Shown: positions 1 through 8,825 of the stretch, piece after piece
Position numbering within the stretch: position 1 is the first letter of the stretch
Layout of the letters: every line of letters begins with the position of its first letter
NCBI GenBank assembly: GCA_038748365.1
Contig: JBCDIZ010000011.1
Span: 12,708-76,707 of the forward strand
Length of the DNA: 64,000 nucleotides
From: Alterisphingorhabdus sp038748365
GTDB lineage: Bacteria > Pseudomonadota > Alphaproteobacteria > Sphingomonadales > Sphingomonadaceae
Reading direction: 5' to 3'
Program-made: the position numbers and the translations under genes
Notes under the pieces: generated by a model
The model's input: the letters and a program-made list of their open reading frames with translations, nothing else
The model's database searches: none
What the model was told of the DNA's origin: nothing

Positions 1-27
1 CGAAAAACTGTTCGGGAGAAAGTGAAT

Positions 28-576
28 ATGCGGAAATCTGTTATCGCTCTGGCGCTTTGCGGCACGATATTGGCCAGTGGTTGCGCGCGGCAGGAGCCGA
101 TCACCGAAGAAGAGCTGCAACGCACCCCCGAAACGCCGGTTGCTGATGACAGTGCTACGATAACTGACGAGACCGCAACCGAAACGGCGGAGACGGAAAC
201 TGACGCCGATGCAGGACCAGATCTTCAAGCAATGGCATTCACTGAGGCCGAGGGTGTTGTCGAGTCTGGCCTGGGTTGCGCCTTTATCAGCGCCGATGAT
301 GAAGCGCTGTTCTTTGTTGATGACACCGCCAATGCCGCGGTCAAGCTGAATGATACTGTGGTCGCGCTCAAGACCGAGGGTGAGGCCAATTACGAAGCGG
401 TAGAGCAGGGCGGCACTTATGCCACTGAAGCGCTGAGCATCACCATTGATCGCGCCGAGGGCGATGGTGAAACATCAGCGCTGGAGACCATCGAATGGTC
501 AGCGACGCTGAATGTGACCCAGGATGAAGGCGGCAGCCGCAGCTATGAAGGTGGACGCTATAGCTGCGGGGCTTAA
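28..576 (+). CDS. Acidic lipoprotein of unknown function
   Basis: The N-terminus has a short positive stretch (MRKS), a hydrophobic segment and a lipobox ending at ASGC, so this is probably a lipoprotein. A Thr/Glu/Asp-rich linker (about residues 25-65) leads to a C-terminal domain of about 110 residues with two cysteines (GLGCAF and YSCGA). I chose the ATG at 28 because GGGAGA at 14-19 is well spaced from it; a GTG at 22 is also in frame but too close to that site. I do not recognise the family. A palindromic repeat and a convergent dehydratase gene follow. Confidence 0.7.
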   Translation: MRKSVIALALCGTILASGCARQEPITEEELQRTPETPVADDSATITDETATETAETETDADAGPDLQAMAFTEAEGVVESGLGCAFISADDEALFFVDDTANAAVKLNDTVVALKTEGEANYEAVEQGGTYATEALSITIDRAEGDGETSALETIEWSATLNVTQDEGGSRSYEGGRYSCGA

Positions 577-609
577 GCGCTTTGTTTCTCGGCAAGTGTC
601 AAAACTAAA

Positions 610-684
610 CCGCTAGGGCTGAGCTTGTCGAAGCCCGCTTCACCGTGTTGAGAGACGCCCTTCGACAGGCTCAGGGCTAACGGT
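610..684. repeat. Palindromic repeat, family A, copy 1
   Basis: Imperfect inverted repeat: GGGCTGAGCTTGTCGAAGCCC on one arm, CTTCGACAGGCTCAGGGCT on the other. It lies between convergent genes, so it could fold into a hairpin that ends transcription from both sides. Further copies are at 14578-14660 and 21206-21285. Confidence 0.85.
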
Positions 685-703
685 GCTAAATTGGGTAACG
701 CGC

Positions 704-1174
704 CTATTCATTATCCCCAATCGGGGCCTCAGGGTTACGCACAGAAATCAGACCGATGGATTTCATCCGCATCACCGGCTCGCCATTCTGGTTAAACAGC
801 GTCAATTCCCCCTGCATGCTGCCCATTTCAGGACGGCTGCGGGAGCGACGCTTGGAGAGAGTGGTGCTCTCACAGCGCAGCGTATCACCGGGATAGACCG
901 GTTTCAGCCAGCGTATTTCGTCAACCCCGGGCGATCCAAGGCCTGCCTGCCGATTGACGGTCATATTCTCTACCATCATCCGCATAGCCATGGAACAGGT
1001 ATGCCATCCGCTCGCGGAAATTCGACCAAAATGCGTTTTTGCCGCGGCCTCATCGTCTAGATGAAAGGGCTGGGGGTCATATTTCCCGGCAAATTCGAGG
1101 ACTTCTTCGCGCGTGACATCATAATGGCCAAAGCTCTGCTTCGCGCCGACTTCTATGTCCTCAAAATAGAGCAT
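704..1174 (-). CDS. MaoC-like hot-dog dehydratase
   Basis: A 156-residue single hot-dog protein. The segment FAGKYDPQPFHLDDEAA followed by HFGRISASGWHT matches the MaoC/R-specific enoyl-CoA hydratase pattern, with the catalytic Asp in YDPQPFH and the His six residues on. Family members hydrate enoyl-CoA thioesters in fatty-acid or polyhydroxyalkanoate metabolism; the substrate here is unknown. I placed the start at 1174 (MLYFED) because GGAGAG lies just upstream. An in-frame ATG at 1195 would add seven residues but has no ribosome site. The RES toxin gene lies upstream on the same strand. Confidence 0.85.
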   Translation of the reverse strand: MLYFEDIEVGAKQSFGHYDVTREEVLEFAGKYDPQPFHLDDEAAAKTHFGRISASGWHTCSMAMRMMVENMTVNRQAGLGSPGVDEIRWLKPVYPGDTLRCESTTLSKRRSRSRPEMGSMQGELTLFNQNGEPVMRMKSIGLISVRNPEAPIGDNE

Positions 1175-1196
1175 ATTCTCTCCTGCCAGTTTCATC

Positions 1197-1709
1197 TTAT
1201 GGGGTTTGACTTGAATTACCTAGCCTATCCTCACCGTCAACAACGCTTATGCTGTTGTCCGCGCTATCATTCCATCTCCATAGGACGCAGTTTCTGTCCT
1301 GCACGGTGGCACCATTGGCAGAGCTCGGCGCGATCAGGCCGCAATATCCTTTTGCGATCAACTCCATAGCCAATTGCTGTGTTGGGACGACTTTGCCGCT
1401 TTTCATCCGGTTGCGCCAAGCTGGGTCGCCAAGATTGACCGGGACGAGACCTTCGCGCTCAAACGCGTTGGCATCATAACTATCAAAAAGCGGTCCAATA
1501 TCGGCGCGTAGAGAAACCAATGTGGTCGGCTGCAAATCGCCGACCTGATTGGCTTCCCTGATCGCTGTTTGTACAGACATGGCGCAATAAAGCGCTTCTG
1601 TACCTTTGGGGTTAAAGCGTCCGCCATAGAGCGCGGCGCCTTCTCCGGACAGTGGTTCGCGGACATAGCGTGGATTAAGGGCGCGATAGAGTAGGCCCTT
1701 ATAGCGCAC
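1197..1709 (-). CDS. RES-domain toxin
   Basis: A 170-residue protein with the RES signature: an Arg in YRALNP, a glycine-rich stretch ending ALYGGRFNPKGTEALY, a Glu in TAIREAN, and a late Ser in APSSANGATV. RES toxins such as MbcT degrade NAD+, which stops growth. The gene starts with GTG five bases after the antitoxin stop codon, so the pair is almost certainly cotranscribed and translationally coupled, antitoxin first. The shadow frames here are not coding. Confidence is high in the family, lower in whether the toxin is active. Confidence 0.88.
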   Translation of the reverse strand: MRYKGLLYRALNPRYVREPLSGEGAALYGGRFNPKGTEALYCAMSVQTAIREANQVGDLQPTTLVSLRADIGPLFDSYDANAFEREGLVPVNLGDPAWRNRMKSGKVVPTQQLAMELIAKGYCGLIAPSSANGATVQDRNCVLWRWNDSADNSISVVDGEDRLGNSSQTP

Positions 1710-1714
1710 TGCTA

Positions 1715-2065
1715 TCAGGCAAAAATGCCTGCATCCACTGCATCAATATATTCGAGTACATCTGCCGCGCGATTGGCATGGACAAGGTGCATCGCGGTCA
1801 TGCCATCAAAACCTGCCAGCGGCTGCGAACGATACCAGGCATAGGCGATGAGCGGAGACCCAAAGCGCGGACTGACCTTGTTGAGGATTTCGATCATCTC
1901 ACGCAGTCGCTTTTGCGTCCGCGCAGACTGAATACGGTCCTTGCGCTGCACCGCATCCTTGCCGAGACCGACGCTGCTGGCGACTTCTTCGCTGGTGGTG
2001 CGCAGCACGGCAGCGATCTGCTTGGGATTGAATGTCCCATTTGTGCTTAATGCTATCAGCTCCAT
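1715..2065 (-). CDS. Xre/MbcA/ParS-type antitoxin
   Basis: A 116-residue protein with an N-terminal helix-turn-helix-like part (FNPKQIAAVLRTTSEEVASSVGL) and a C-terminal DUF2384-type toxin-binding domain (IEILNKVSPRFGSPLIAYAWYRSQPLAGFDGMTAMHLV, about residues 60-100). Antitoxins of this class neutralise RES toxins by occluding the active site and usually repress their own promoter. It is the first gene of the pair and the RES toxin follows after five bases. The AT-rich sequence at 2066-2110 just upstream is the likely autoregulated promoter. Confidence 0.88.
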   Translation of the reverse strand: MELIALSTNGTFNPKQIAAVLRTTSEEVASSVGLGKDAVQRKDRIQSARTQKRLREMIEILNKVSPRFGSPLIAYAWYRSQPLAGFDGMTAMHLVHANRAADVLEYIDAVDAGIFA

Positions 2066-2131
2066 GTCATATCTCCGCTAATTATGACGCAATATAGCGT
2101 CAATTTTAGCGAATTTCAAGATGTCGAAGTT

Positions 2132-3232
2132 TCAGACATTGAATTTGAACAGCATCACATCGCCGTCCTGCACCACATAGTCCTTGCCTTCCTGGCGCAG
2201 TTTTCCGGCTTCTCGGGCGCCGCTTTCGCCGTTTAGTGCGATATAGTCATCAAAGGCAATGGTCTCGGCGCGGATGAAGCCGCGTTCGAAATCGGTGTGG
2301 ATTTTACCGGCTGCTTGCGGTGCTTTGGCGTCGCGCTCGACGGTCCAAGCACGCGCTTCATTGGGGCCGGCAGTAAAGAAGGTCTGCAGATTGAGGAGGT
2401 CATATCCGGCGCGGATAACGCGGGCGAGGCCGGTTTCGCTCAGGCCCATTTCTTCAAGGAACATCTGTTTCTCATCCGGCTCCATGTCGACCAACTCTGA
2501 CTCGATGGCGGCGGAGACGACGACGGCTTCTGCGCCTTCCGCCTTGGCCTTTTCAAATACTTTTGCGCTGTAATCATTGCCATTGGCGGCGCTTTCTTCC
2601 TCGACATTGCAGACATAGAGCACCGGCTTGGAGGTCAACAACTGCGCCTGCGCCAGATGCCTCGCTTCCTCATCGTCCCCGGGTTCAGTCAGCCGCGCTG
2701 GTTTCCCCTCGCGCAGCAGGTCGAGCGCCTTGCCCAGCACCGATGCCGCGATCTTGGCTTCCTTGTCCTGTCCGGTGGCGCGCTTCTGCAGATTGGGGAC
2801 GCGCTTTTCGAGGCTCTCTAGATCGGCGAGCAGCAGCTCGGTCTCCACCACTTCCGCATCGGCGAGCGGATCGACATGGTTGGAGACATGCTGGATATCA
2901 TCATCCTCAAAGCAGCGCAGCACATGGACAATGGCGTCCACCTCGCGGATATTGCCGAGAAACTGATTGCCCAGACCTTCGCCCTTGCTCGCCCCTTTGA
3001 CGAGTCCGGCAATATCGACAAAGGTCAGTTGCGTCGCGATTACCTTCGCGCTTTCGGCGATGGCGGCGATCCTGTCGAGCCTGTCATCGGGCACCGCGAC
3101 CACGCCCTCATTCGGCTCAATCGTGCAGAAAGGATAGTTGGCCGCCTGCGCCGCCTGTGTCTCGGTCAGTGCATTGAACAGCGTCGACTTGCCGACATTG
3201 GGCAGGCCGACAATACCGCATTTGAAACCCAT
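2132..3232 (-). CDS. ychF: Redox-regulated ATPase YchF
   Basis: A 366-residue Obg-family P-loop protein. Visible features are the Walker A GLPNVGKST near residue 8, the switch region FVDIAGLVKGASKGEGLGN, an NxxE motif (NVEEE) in place of the GTPase NKxD, which fits the family's preference for ATP, and a C-terminal TGS domain ending EGKDYVVQDGDVMLFKFNV. YchF binds ribosomes and modulates stress responses and translation start-site choice. The start at 3232 is supported by AGGAG just upstream; an upstream in-frame ATG at 3250 has no ribosome site. Confidence 0.96.
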   Translation of the reverse strand: MGFKCGIVGLPNVGKSTLFNALTETQAAQAANYPFCTIEPNEGVVAVPDDRLDRIAAIAESAKVIATQLTFVDIAGLVKGASKGEGLGNQFLGNIREVDAIVHVLRCFEDDDIQHVSNHVDPLADAEVVETELLLADLESLEKRVPNLQKRATGQDKEAKIAASVLGKALDLLREGKPARLTEPGDDEEARHLAQAQLLTSKPVLYVCNVEEESAANGNDYSAKVFEKAKAEGAEAVVVSAAIESELVDMEPDEKQMFLEEMGLSETGLARVIRAGYDLLNLQTFFTAGPNEARAWTVERDAKAPQAAGKIHTDFERGFIRAETIAFDDYIALNGESGAREAGKLRQEGKDYVVQDGDVMLFKFNV

Positions 3233-3311
3233 AATAACTCCTGATGGCAATCCTTTCTTCTACGAGAAAGGAGGGCTATGGAGCGCGCTCTAGACGCTGC
3301 CGGGGGAAGTT

Positions 3312-4505
3312 TCAATCACTGGCGCGCAGCATATAATTGGCAACTGCCGCTGCCGAGCCATCACCGGTAAGCGCTACGGATACAATCCGCTTGCGCTTGA
3401 TATCATAGCCGACCCAGGCATTGACCCCGGGCGCATCGCCGCCATGGCCCAGCATCACCAGACGACCGCCGGCAATGGGCGTATCGACCAGCATAACGCC
3501 GAGGCCATAATAGGTGGTGATGTCAAACATCGGCAGCATGGTATCGAACATCGCCTCACGCATTTTGCTGCTGATCAGTTGGTTGCTGAGCAATGCAGCC
3601 CAGAAACGCGCCATATCACCAGCGCTTGCCGCTACTGGTCCTGCTGCACCCGGTCCGGTGATATCCAGCACCACCTCGTCGCCATCGGTTTCCAATGGAA
3701 CGACGCGGCGGGCATTTTCAGGAGTAACGACAATCGTTTCCTTAAGGCCGAGCTTATCAATTACCCGCGTCTGCAGTACTTCGGCAAAGGGTTTGCCCTC
3801 GACCTGCTCAACGATGCGTCCCAAGAGCGTGTAGCCTGAATTGGAATAGCGCCAGAACTGGCCGGGGCAGAACATGGCACCACGCTTCTTCAATATGGCA
3901 TCATGATGTTTCGCCGTCATCTGGCGACTGTCTTTTTCGCGCCAGTCCGGGTCTTCATTGGCACTGAACAGGCCACTGGTATGCGCCAGCAGATCGCGGA
4001 TGGTGATATGTTTGGCATTGGGCATGCCGGGTTCCCAGCGTGACAGCCGGTCCGCCAGCGACAGCTTGCCTTCATCGACCAGTTGCAGCACCGCAACGGC
4101 GGTATAGGTCTTGGTCGCGCTGGCCCAATAGAAGAGTTGATCATCCGCAGTAGTGCTTTGCCATAGCCGACCATCAGGCGTTGCGAGTGCGACAGAGAGA
4201 TTTTTCGCTTTCGCGTTTTTCTGTGCTTCAGCAAAGGCCTGACTGAGATGTGCGGTATTTACAATGCGATTTATGTCATCAGATAATGGCGCAAATTGAG
4301 CCATTGAGGTGAATGCTGGCGAATATGCCGGGCGGCCTTGATAGACTTTGCGTTCATCGCATTTGACCGGACGGTAAAGTGCTTGCTGATCTGATGTGCC
4401 GAGGCGCGACTGGGTTGGCGACTGCGCCGATACATTTGCCATAGGGATGGACAGACCAAGAGCCATCAGGCCTGCGAGCAGGGTTCTCGTCATCATTTTG
4501 TGCAT
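3312..4505 (-). CDS. Exported class C beta-lactamase-like serine hydrolase
   Basis: About 397 residues with a signal peptide (LLAGLMALGLSIPMANVSAQ). The penicillin-recognising fold is shown by SATK (the SxxK nucleophile motif), RYSNSGY (YxN) and GHGGDAPG (an HxG motif replacing KTG). Such periplasmic proteins include D-aminopeptidases, esterases and true AmpC enzymes; the HxG motif favours an esterase or peptidase over a beta-lactamase. It starts eight bases after the stop of the upstream SDR gene, so the two probably form an operon. The start at 4505 has only a weak ribosome site. Confidence 0.85.
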   Translation of the reverse strand: MHKMMTRTLLAGLMALGLSIPMANVSAQSPTQSRLGTSDQQALYRPVKCDERKVYQGRPAYSPAFTSMAQFAPLSDDINRIVNTAHLSQAFAEAQKNAKAKNLSVALATPDGRLWQSTTADDQLFYWASATKTYTAVAVLQLVDEGKLSLADRLSRWEPGMPNAKHITIRDLLAHTSGLFSANEDPDWREKDSRQMTAKHHDAILKKRGAMFCPGQFWRYSNSGYTLLGRIVEQVEGKPFAEVLQTRVIDKLGLKETIVVTPENARRVVPLETDGDEVVLDITGPGAAGPVAASAGDMARFWAALLSNQLISSKMREAMFDTMLPMFDITTYYGLGVMLVDTPIAGGRLVMLGHGGDAPGVNAWVGYDIKRKRIVSVALTGDGSAAAVANYMLRASD

Positions 4506-4512
4506 TGGGGAA

Positions 4513-5535
4513 TTACGCCTTATGTACTGCCTTGATCCATGGACCATAGGGGGTATTACCCAGCCAATCCACCTGCGTTTTGGCGGATATTTCGTTTATC
4601 GCCATTTGCGGCTTATTGCCGGGGTGAACTGCGCGGCGGGCGGGTCTTTCAGCGACTGGCATGCCCATAATTTCGGCCATTGTGCGTGGTATATCCATTG
4701 GGTCGGCGGTACGGCCCGAGCCATCCTCAGCGCCCATGCGCGCCACTAATGCGGGATAGCCTGCCTTGCGCTCTTCGGAAGCACGATCACGCAGCGCTTT
4801 GGTATAGACATTACGCTTCTTCCATATGTCGGTCGGGTAACCGCCGGGCTGGATGACGGTAACGCCAATATTATGTGGCACCAACTCATACGCCATCTGT
4901 TCGGCCATGGCTTCAACCGCGAATTTGGTCGGCGAATAATGGCCTGCACCGGGCACAATAACCCGGCCAAGCTGCGATGATATGGCGAAGATATGCCCCG
5001 ATTTCTGCGCCCGCATCCCCGGCAAGACTGCGCGCGCCAGCCGGTGATAGCCATAGACATTGGTGTCAAAGATCAGCTTGGTCGCTTCCATATCCTGCAG
5101 TTCGATCGGCCCGGTAATGCCGATACCTGCATTGTTGACCAAAATATCAATCGGACCGCCAGTAAGGCGTTCGGCTTCAGCAACACCTTTGCTCACGGAG
5201 TCATCGGAAAGGACATCGATTTCAACAATATCCAACTGAAGCTTGCTGTTCCGTGCCTCTTCGGCGAGGCTTTCCGCTTCAGGCCGCGGCAGATTACGCA
5301 TGGTGGCGATCACATGCGCACCCAATGATGCAAAATGCAATGCGCTTAAACGGCCAAAGCCTGAGGAACAGCCGGTGATAAGCACTGATTTACCAGAGAG
5401 GGGAGGGGATGCTTTATCAGTCGACTGGGCGGTGGCAGCAGCCAGACTATAACCACCCGCTGCGAGGGCGCCGACGGCGGCGGTCCCGGAAAGCAATGTT
5501 CTGCGACTCATTATACTATCATTATCGGTCATCAT
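4513..5535 (-). CDS. Tat-exported short-chain dehydrogenase/reductase
   Basis: A 340-residue classical SDR. The cofactor loop is TGCSSGFG, then NNAG, a Ser in ISSQLG, and the YSPTK catalytic pair. The unusual part is the N-terminus, SRRTLLSGTAAVGALAAGGY, which is a textbook twin-arginine signal, so the enzyme would fold with its nicotinamide cofactor in the cytoplasm before export. GAGGAGAG sits just upstream of the ATG at 5535. It is followed by the serine hydrolase gene; a joint role in the envelope is plausible but the substrate is unknown. Confidence 0.88.
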   Translation of the reverse strand: MMTDNDSIMSRRTLLSGTAAVGALAAGGYSLAAATAQSTDKASPPLSGKSVLITGCSSGFGRLSALHFASLGAHVIATMRNLPRPEAESLAEEARNSKLQLDIVEIDVLSDDSVSKGVAEAERLTGGPIDILVNNAGIGITGPIELQDMEATKLIFDTNVYGYHRLARAVLPGMRAQKSGHIFAISSQLGRVIVPGAGHYSPTKFAVEAMAEQMAYELVPHNIGVTVIQPGGYPTDIWKKRNVYTKALRDRASEERKAGYPALVARMGAEDGSGRTADPMDIPRTMAEIMGMPVAERPARRAVHPGNKPQMAINEISAKTQVDWLGNTPYGPWIKAVHKA

Positions 5536-5549
5536 GCTCTCCTCTATTG

Positions 5550-5993
5550 CTATCTGCGGCTGCTATACTGTGTTGCGGTTTTATCAGCATCGCTCAACCC
5601 GCGTGACGGCGGGATCCGCCAGCTATGGCTGAAACGATAAACTCCGGTTACTGGACGCTTTTGTTTGTCCAGCGCGGGTTTGAATCGGGCTCTCTGCACC
5701 AGCAATTTGCACGTTTTGCGGTCGAGTCTGGGGTCGCCGGAGCTGCTGATGATAACGCATTCGCTGACCCGTCCATTTTCGGTTACGGTTAACTCTGTCT
5801 CCACATCACCTTCCTGACCATCAAGGGCAGCATGCATCGGATAGTCGGTGACGGTGATCCAAAAATCCGGGGCAATAAGGGGTATCGGTTCTCTGCGCTC
5901 GTTTGGGACTTTTTGCGGTAATCCGGCATAAGCCGCCGCGCTATGAAGCAGTATCAGCGTGCACAATAGCTTTATCGACTGCCCAAGGGACAT
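5550..5993 (-). CDS. Secreted TonB C-terminal domain protein
   Basis: A 147-residue protein with a cleavable signal (LLCTLILLHSAAAYA) and a C-terminal TonB-like domain: EGDVETELTVTENGRVSECVIISSSGDPRLDRKTC. It lacks the Pro-rich spacer and the N-terminal membrane anchor of a true energy transducer, so it is a stand-alone periplasmic TonB-C protein. Two cysteines (SECV and KTCK) may form a disulfide. The start at 5993 is preceded by GGAGAG. It lies 14 bases upstream of the SDR gene on the same strand. Confidence 0.8.
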   Translation of the reverse strand: MSLGQSIKLLCTLILLHSAAAYAGLPQKVPNERREPIPLIAPDFWITVTDYPMHAALDGQEGDVETELTVTENGRVSECVIISSSGDPRLDRKTCKLLVQRARFKPALDKQKRPVTGVYRFSHSWRIPPSRGLSDADKTATQYSSRR

Positions 5994-6059
5994 ATCTGCT
6001 CTCCTGCAGATCAGCATATTGTTTTTAGATTAATCGCTGCTGACCCTGAGTACAGCCTA

Positions 6060-6644
6060 TCACTGTTGCATCCTGAGCGCCACATCACTCATAAAGCGGG
6101 CGTCGTCATCCTCGGCCAGCCAATGCGCTTCTGCTGCTATGGCCCCTAACATATCGGTGAGGCTGTCCATCTCCGCCTTGGCGTAATTGCCCAGAACGTG
6201 GCCATGTACCCGTGCCTTACTGCCGGGATGACCGATGCCGATGCGGACGCGGCGGAAATCGGGGCCGATATGCTGATCGGCTGAGCGCAGGCCATTATGC
6301 CCGGCAGTGCCGCCGCCGCGCTTTACCTTGATCTTGAATGGCGCCAGATCGAGCTCGTCATGGAAGATGGTGACATCTTCCGGTACCAGCTTGTAAAAAC
6401 GCATTGCCTCGCCAATCGACTGGCCCGATTTGTTCATGAAGGTGGCGGGTTTGAGCAGCAGAAGTTTCTCGCTGGCACCATTGGAAAGGCTGAGCCGCCC
6501 CTCGGCAAGCCAGCCCTGAAATTTCACCTTTGGCGATGAGAAATCATGCACTTCGGCAATGGCATCTAGCGCCATAAAGCCGACATTGTGACGGTGCAGG
6601 GCATATTCAGGCCCCGGATTGCCCAGGCCGACCCAGAGTTGCAT
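6060..6644 (-). CDS. pth: Peptidyl-tRNA hydrolase
   Basis: A 194-residue enzyme that frees tRNA from stalled peptidyl-tRNA. The N-terminal VGLGNPGPEYALHRHNVGF carries the catalytic His (His19), the central HDELDL carries the supporting Asp, and the glycine loop GGGTAGHNGLRS is present. Length is normal for the family. It lies downstream of rplY and a small secreted protein on the same strand, the common rplY-pth neighbourhood, so it is probably part of that operon. Confidence 0.97.
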   Translation of the reverse strand: MQLWVGLGNPGPEYALHRHNVGFMALDAIAEVHDFSSPKVKFQGWLAEGRLSLSNGASEKLLLLKPATFMNKSGQSIGEAMRFYKLVPEDVTIFHDELDLAPFKIKVKRGGGTAGHNGLRSADQHIGPDFRRVRIGIGHPGSKARVHGHVLGNYAKAEMDSLTDMLGAIAAEAHWLAEDDDARFMSDVALRMQQ

Positions 6645-6663
6645 ATCGGGTCAGCCTCTCATG

Positions 6664-7092
6664 TTATTGCGGCGCAGCGGTGCTGTTCAGTGCCGTAGCG
6701 CGGGCAGCCGTCATGGTCTGACGCGCGCCGAGATAGAACTGAGTGCAGCGCTGCATTTCGCCATTCATCGCGGTTTCATCCATGCCGCGGATCTGGCGTG
6801 TGGTACCGGTCAGGGCATTTGTGCGCTGGTTCTCATTATACTGGCTGGCGCGGCCATTAAAAAAGGCCGTAAGCACATTGAGTTCTGCCAGGCGCGCCGT
6901 TTTCTGATCATCGGGAACATCGGTACGGTTGAGCAGCAAGTCGCGTTGCGCGCCCATCAGGGCAAAACAGCGAAAGTCACTGGCTGCAAGCTCTGAGAGC
7001 TGTTGCGGTGCGGCCTGTTGCTGGGCCATGGCTGGCGTGCCAGCCAGGACCAGTGCGAGAGATGCGACAATGCTGTTTGACCTGATAGACAT
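6664..7092 (-). CDS. Small secreted protein, unknown family
   Basis: A 142-residue protein with a clear signal peptide (SIVASLALVLAGTPAMAQ). The mature part is helical with two cysteines (FRCFAL and QRCTQF) that could pair. The start at 7092 has AAGGAG a few bases upstream; the in-frame ATG at 7122 lacks one. It sits between rplY (16 bases upstream) and pth (19 bases downstream) on the same strand, so it is cotranscribed with translation genes but nothing in it suggests a translation role. I do not recognise the family. Confidence 0.75.
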   Translation of the reverse strand: MSIRSNSIVASLALVLAGTPAMAQQQAAPQQLSELAASDFRCFALMGAQRDLLLNRTDVPDDQKTARLAELNVLTAFFNGRASQYNENQRTNALTGTTRQIRGMDETAMNGEMQRCTQFYLGARQTMTAARATALNSTAAPQ

Positions 7093-7108
7093 ATTCACTC
7101 CTTGACGA

Positions 7109-7771
7109 TTATTCGCTGTCACCTTCCTCGCCGCCTTCTTCAGCAGCTTCGGTTTCTTCGCCTTCTTCAGCTTCAGCCTCGGCTTCGCTATCCGAACGCT
7201 TCAGAGCCGATGGTGCGACAACGGTGGCAACGGTGAAGTCACGATCAGTAATCGCCGATTCGCTACCTTCGGGGAGGTTGACAGCGGAAATATGCACCGA
7301 GTCACCCACTTCGAGGCCGGTAACATCGATTTCGATCTGATCCGGAATGCGCGCGGCATCGCAAACAAGGTCGAGCTCGTGGCGAACAACATTGAGAACG
7401 CCGCCGCGCTTCAGGCCAGGCGAGGCTTCTTCATTCACGAAGAGTACTGGAACGGCCACTTCAACCGTTGCATCCTTGGCAAGGCGCAGAAAGTCTACGT
7501 GAATCGGGCGGTCAGTAACCGGATGAAAAGCAACATCTTTTGGCAGGGTGCGAACGGCATTGCCGCCGACTTCCACCATGACCAAAGAGTTCATGAAGTG
7601 GCCAGTACCCAGCATCTTGTTGAGCGCACGCTCTTCCAGATGGATCGGGGTCGGGTCTTCATTATTGCCATAAATTACGGCGGGAACGCGGCCTTCACGA
7701 CGCAGCGCACGAGAGGCTCCCTTGCCTGCTTTTTCGCGCTGTTCGGCCGACAGGGTTAGCTGATCGCTCAT
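7109..7771 (-). CDS. rplY: 50S ribosomal protein L25/Ctc
   Basis: A 220-residue L25 of the long Ctc type. The N-terminal 5S-rRNA-binding domain reads AEQREKAGKGASRALRREG, then the TL5-like C-terminal beta domain, and a strongly acidic tail of about 30 residues made almost only of Glu, Ala and Gly. The tail is typical of alphaproteobacterial L25. It is the first gene of the apparent rplY-secreted protein-pth operon; the 230 bases upstream (7772-8003) contain no gene and should hold its promoter. Confidence 0.96.
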   Translation of the reverse strand: MSDQLTLSAEQREKAGKGASRALRREGRVPAVIYGNNEDPTPIHLEERALNKMLGTGHFMNSLVMVEVGGNAVRTLPKDVAFHPVTDRPIHVDFLRLAKDATVEVAVPVLFVNEEASPGLKRGGVLNVVRHELDLVCDAARIPDQIEIDVTGLEVGDSVHISAVNLPEGSESAITDRDFTVATVVAPSALKRSDSEAEAEAEEGEETEAAEEGGEEGDSE

Positions 7772-8003
7772 ATTCTGTCTCCAATTGGTGTTTGCAAAAC
7801 CCCGCTATTAATCTCGCCTCCAGGGATGACCAAGATGACGGGGATGCGCGCGCTTAAGCGAAAAGCCTCACTATTGCAAGCATTCGTCGTCTGGAGATGT
7901 AACTAAGCTGTAACGCATAAGAGGGCGAATATATTCGAATCCATTTCGGATATAATGGGTAGGGCCGTATCAAAAACTACTTCAACCACTCTGGAGCCAG
8001 TAA

Positions 8004-8825
8004 CTAGCGGTGTGTCGCCATCTGGTTGCTGACCATCAGCAACTGGCCATCAGCGGACCATGCCTCGACCCGTTGGTCATATTGGCTAAGGGCTATGCTG
8101 GCGCTATCGACGCGCAGAAAAATGGGCTGTGAGCCGCAAGCCGCGATCTGCTCAGGAGTCGCCGTGATATGGTTTTGCATCTGGATAGAGGAGCCCATAC
8201 GCAATTCATTTGCTGCAAAGAATGTCCGTGGCATCGGGACATCGACCATGGCAACAAGTCCTTTGATATCTAAAGGACGCTCGTCAGCCTCTGCAATCCA
8301 TGACCAACTTTCCGGTGTTGGATTGACGCTGAAAAGTTGCCCTTTGGCCAGCCATTGACGATATTTCCCCATCCATAAGGGGGCAAGTGGCGGGGCAGCG
8401 GCCAGAGGACTTGAGTCTTCAATGGATGGGGCGTCTGGCATAGTGATCTGCGTATTGAGATCACTCTCGCGTGGTAGGCCGCAGACCAGATTGACGCTCA
8501 CCATGACATCATCATTCTGAACAAAATCGACCCGCCAGAAATCAGTACGCGCCCGCTTGGTCAGCTGGCTGACTTTCAGTGTAACACTGCCTGCTGCGAC
8601 ACCACCCATGAAGCTGGTCTGCATGGTCTGAAGCACACCGCGAAAATCGGCATGCTGCATCACTGCATGAACCGCCAGTGCATTAATCCAGCCACCAAAG
8701 GCTGCTTTGGGTGTGTTGCAATAGTCTGTCGTAACCTCGGCGCGCCATGTCGCTGTCTCGCCTTCGTTTAGAGGATCGAGCATCAGTGCCCGATCAAGCG
8801 CATAGCGCCCTGCGTCTTGTGTCAT
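8004..8825 (-). CDS. TesB-like acyl-CoA thioesterase
   Basis: A 273-residue double hot-dog protein. The first half has KAAFGGWINALAVHAVMQH followed by a strand-rich core, the second half repeats the fold around PMPRTFFAANELRMGSSIQMQ. The order matches the TesB-like 4HBT_3 thioesterase family, which hydrolyses acyl-CoA. Its ATG overlaps the TAA stop of the upstream TraB/GumN gene by one base, so the two are translationally coupled. The substrate is unknown. Confidence 0.75.
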   Translation of the reverse strand: MTQDAGRYALDRALMLDPLNEGETATWRAEVTTDYCNTPKAAFGGWINALAVHAVMQHADFRGVLQTMQTSFMGGVAAGSVTLKVSQLTKRARTDFWRVDFVQNDDVMVSVNLVCGLPRESDLNTQITMPDAPSIEDSSPLAAAPPLAPLWMGKYRQWLAKGQLFSVNPTPESWSWIAEADERPLDIKGLVAMVDVPMPRTFFAANELRMGSSIQMQNHITATPEQIAACGSQPIFLRVDSASIALSQYDQRVEAWSADGQLLMVSNQMATHR

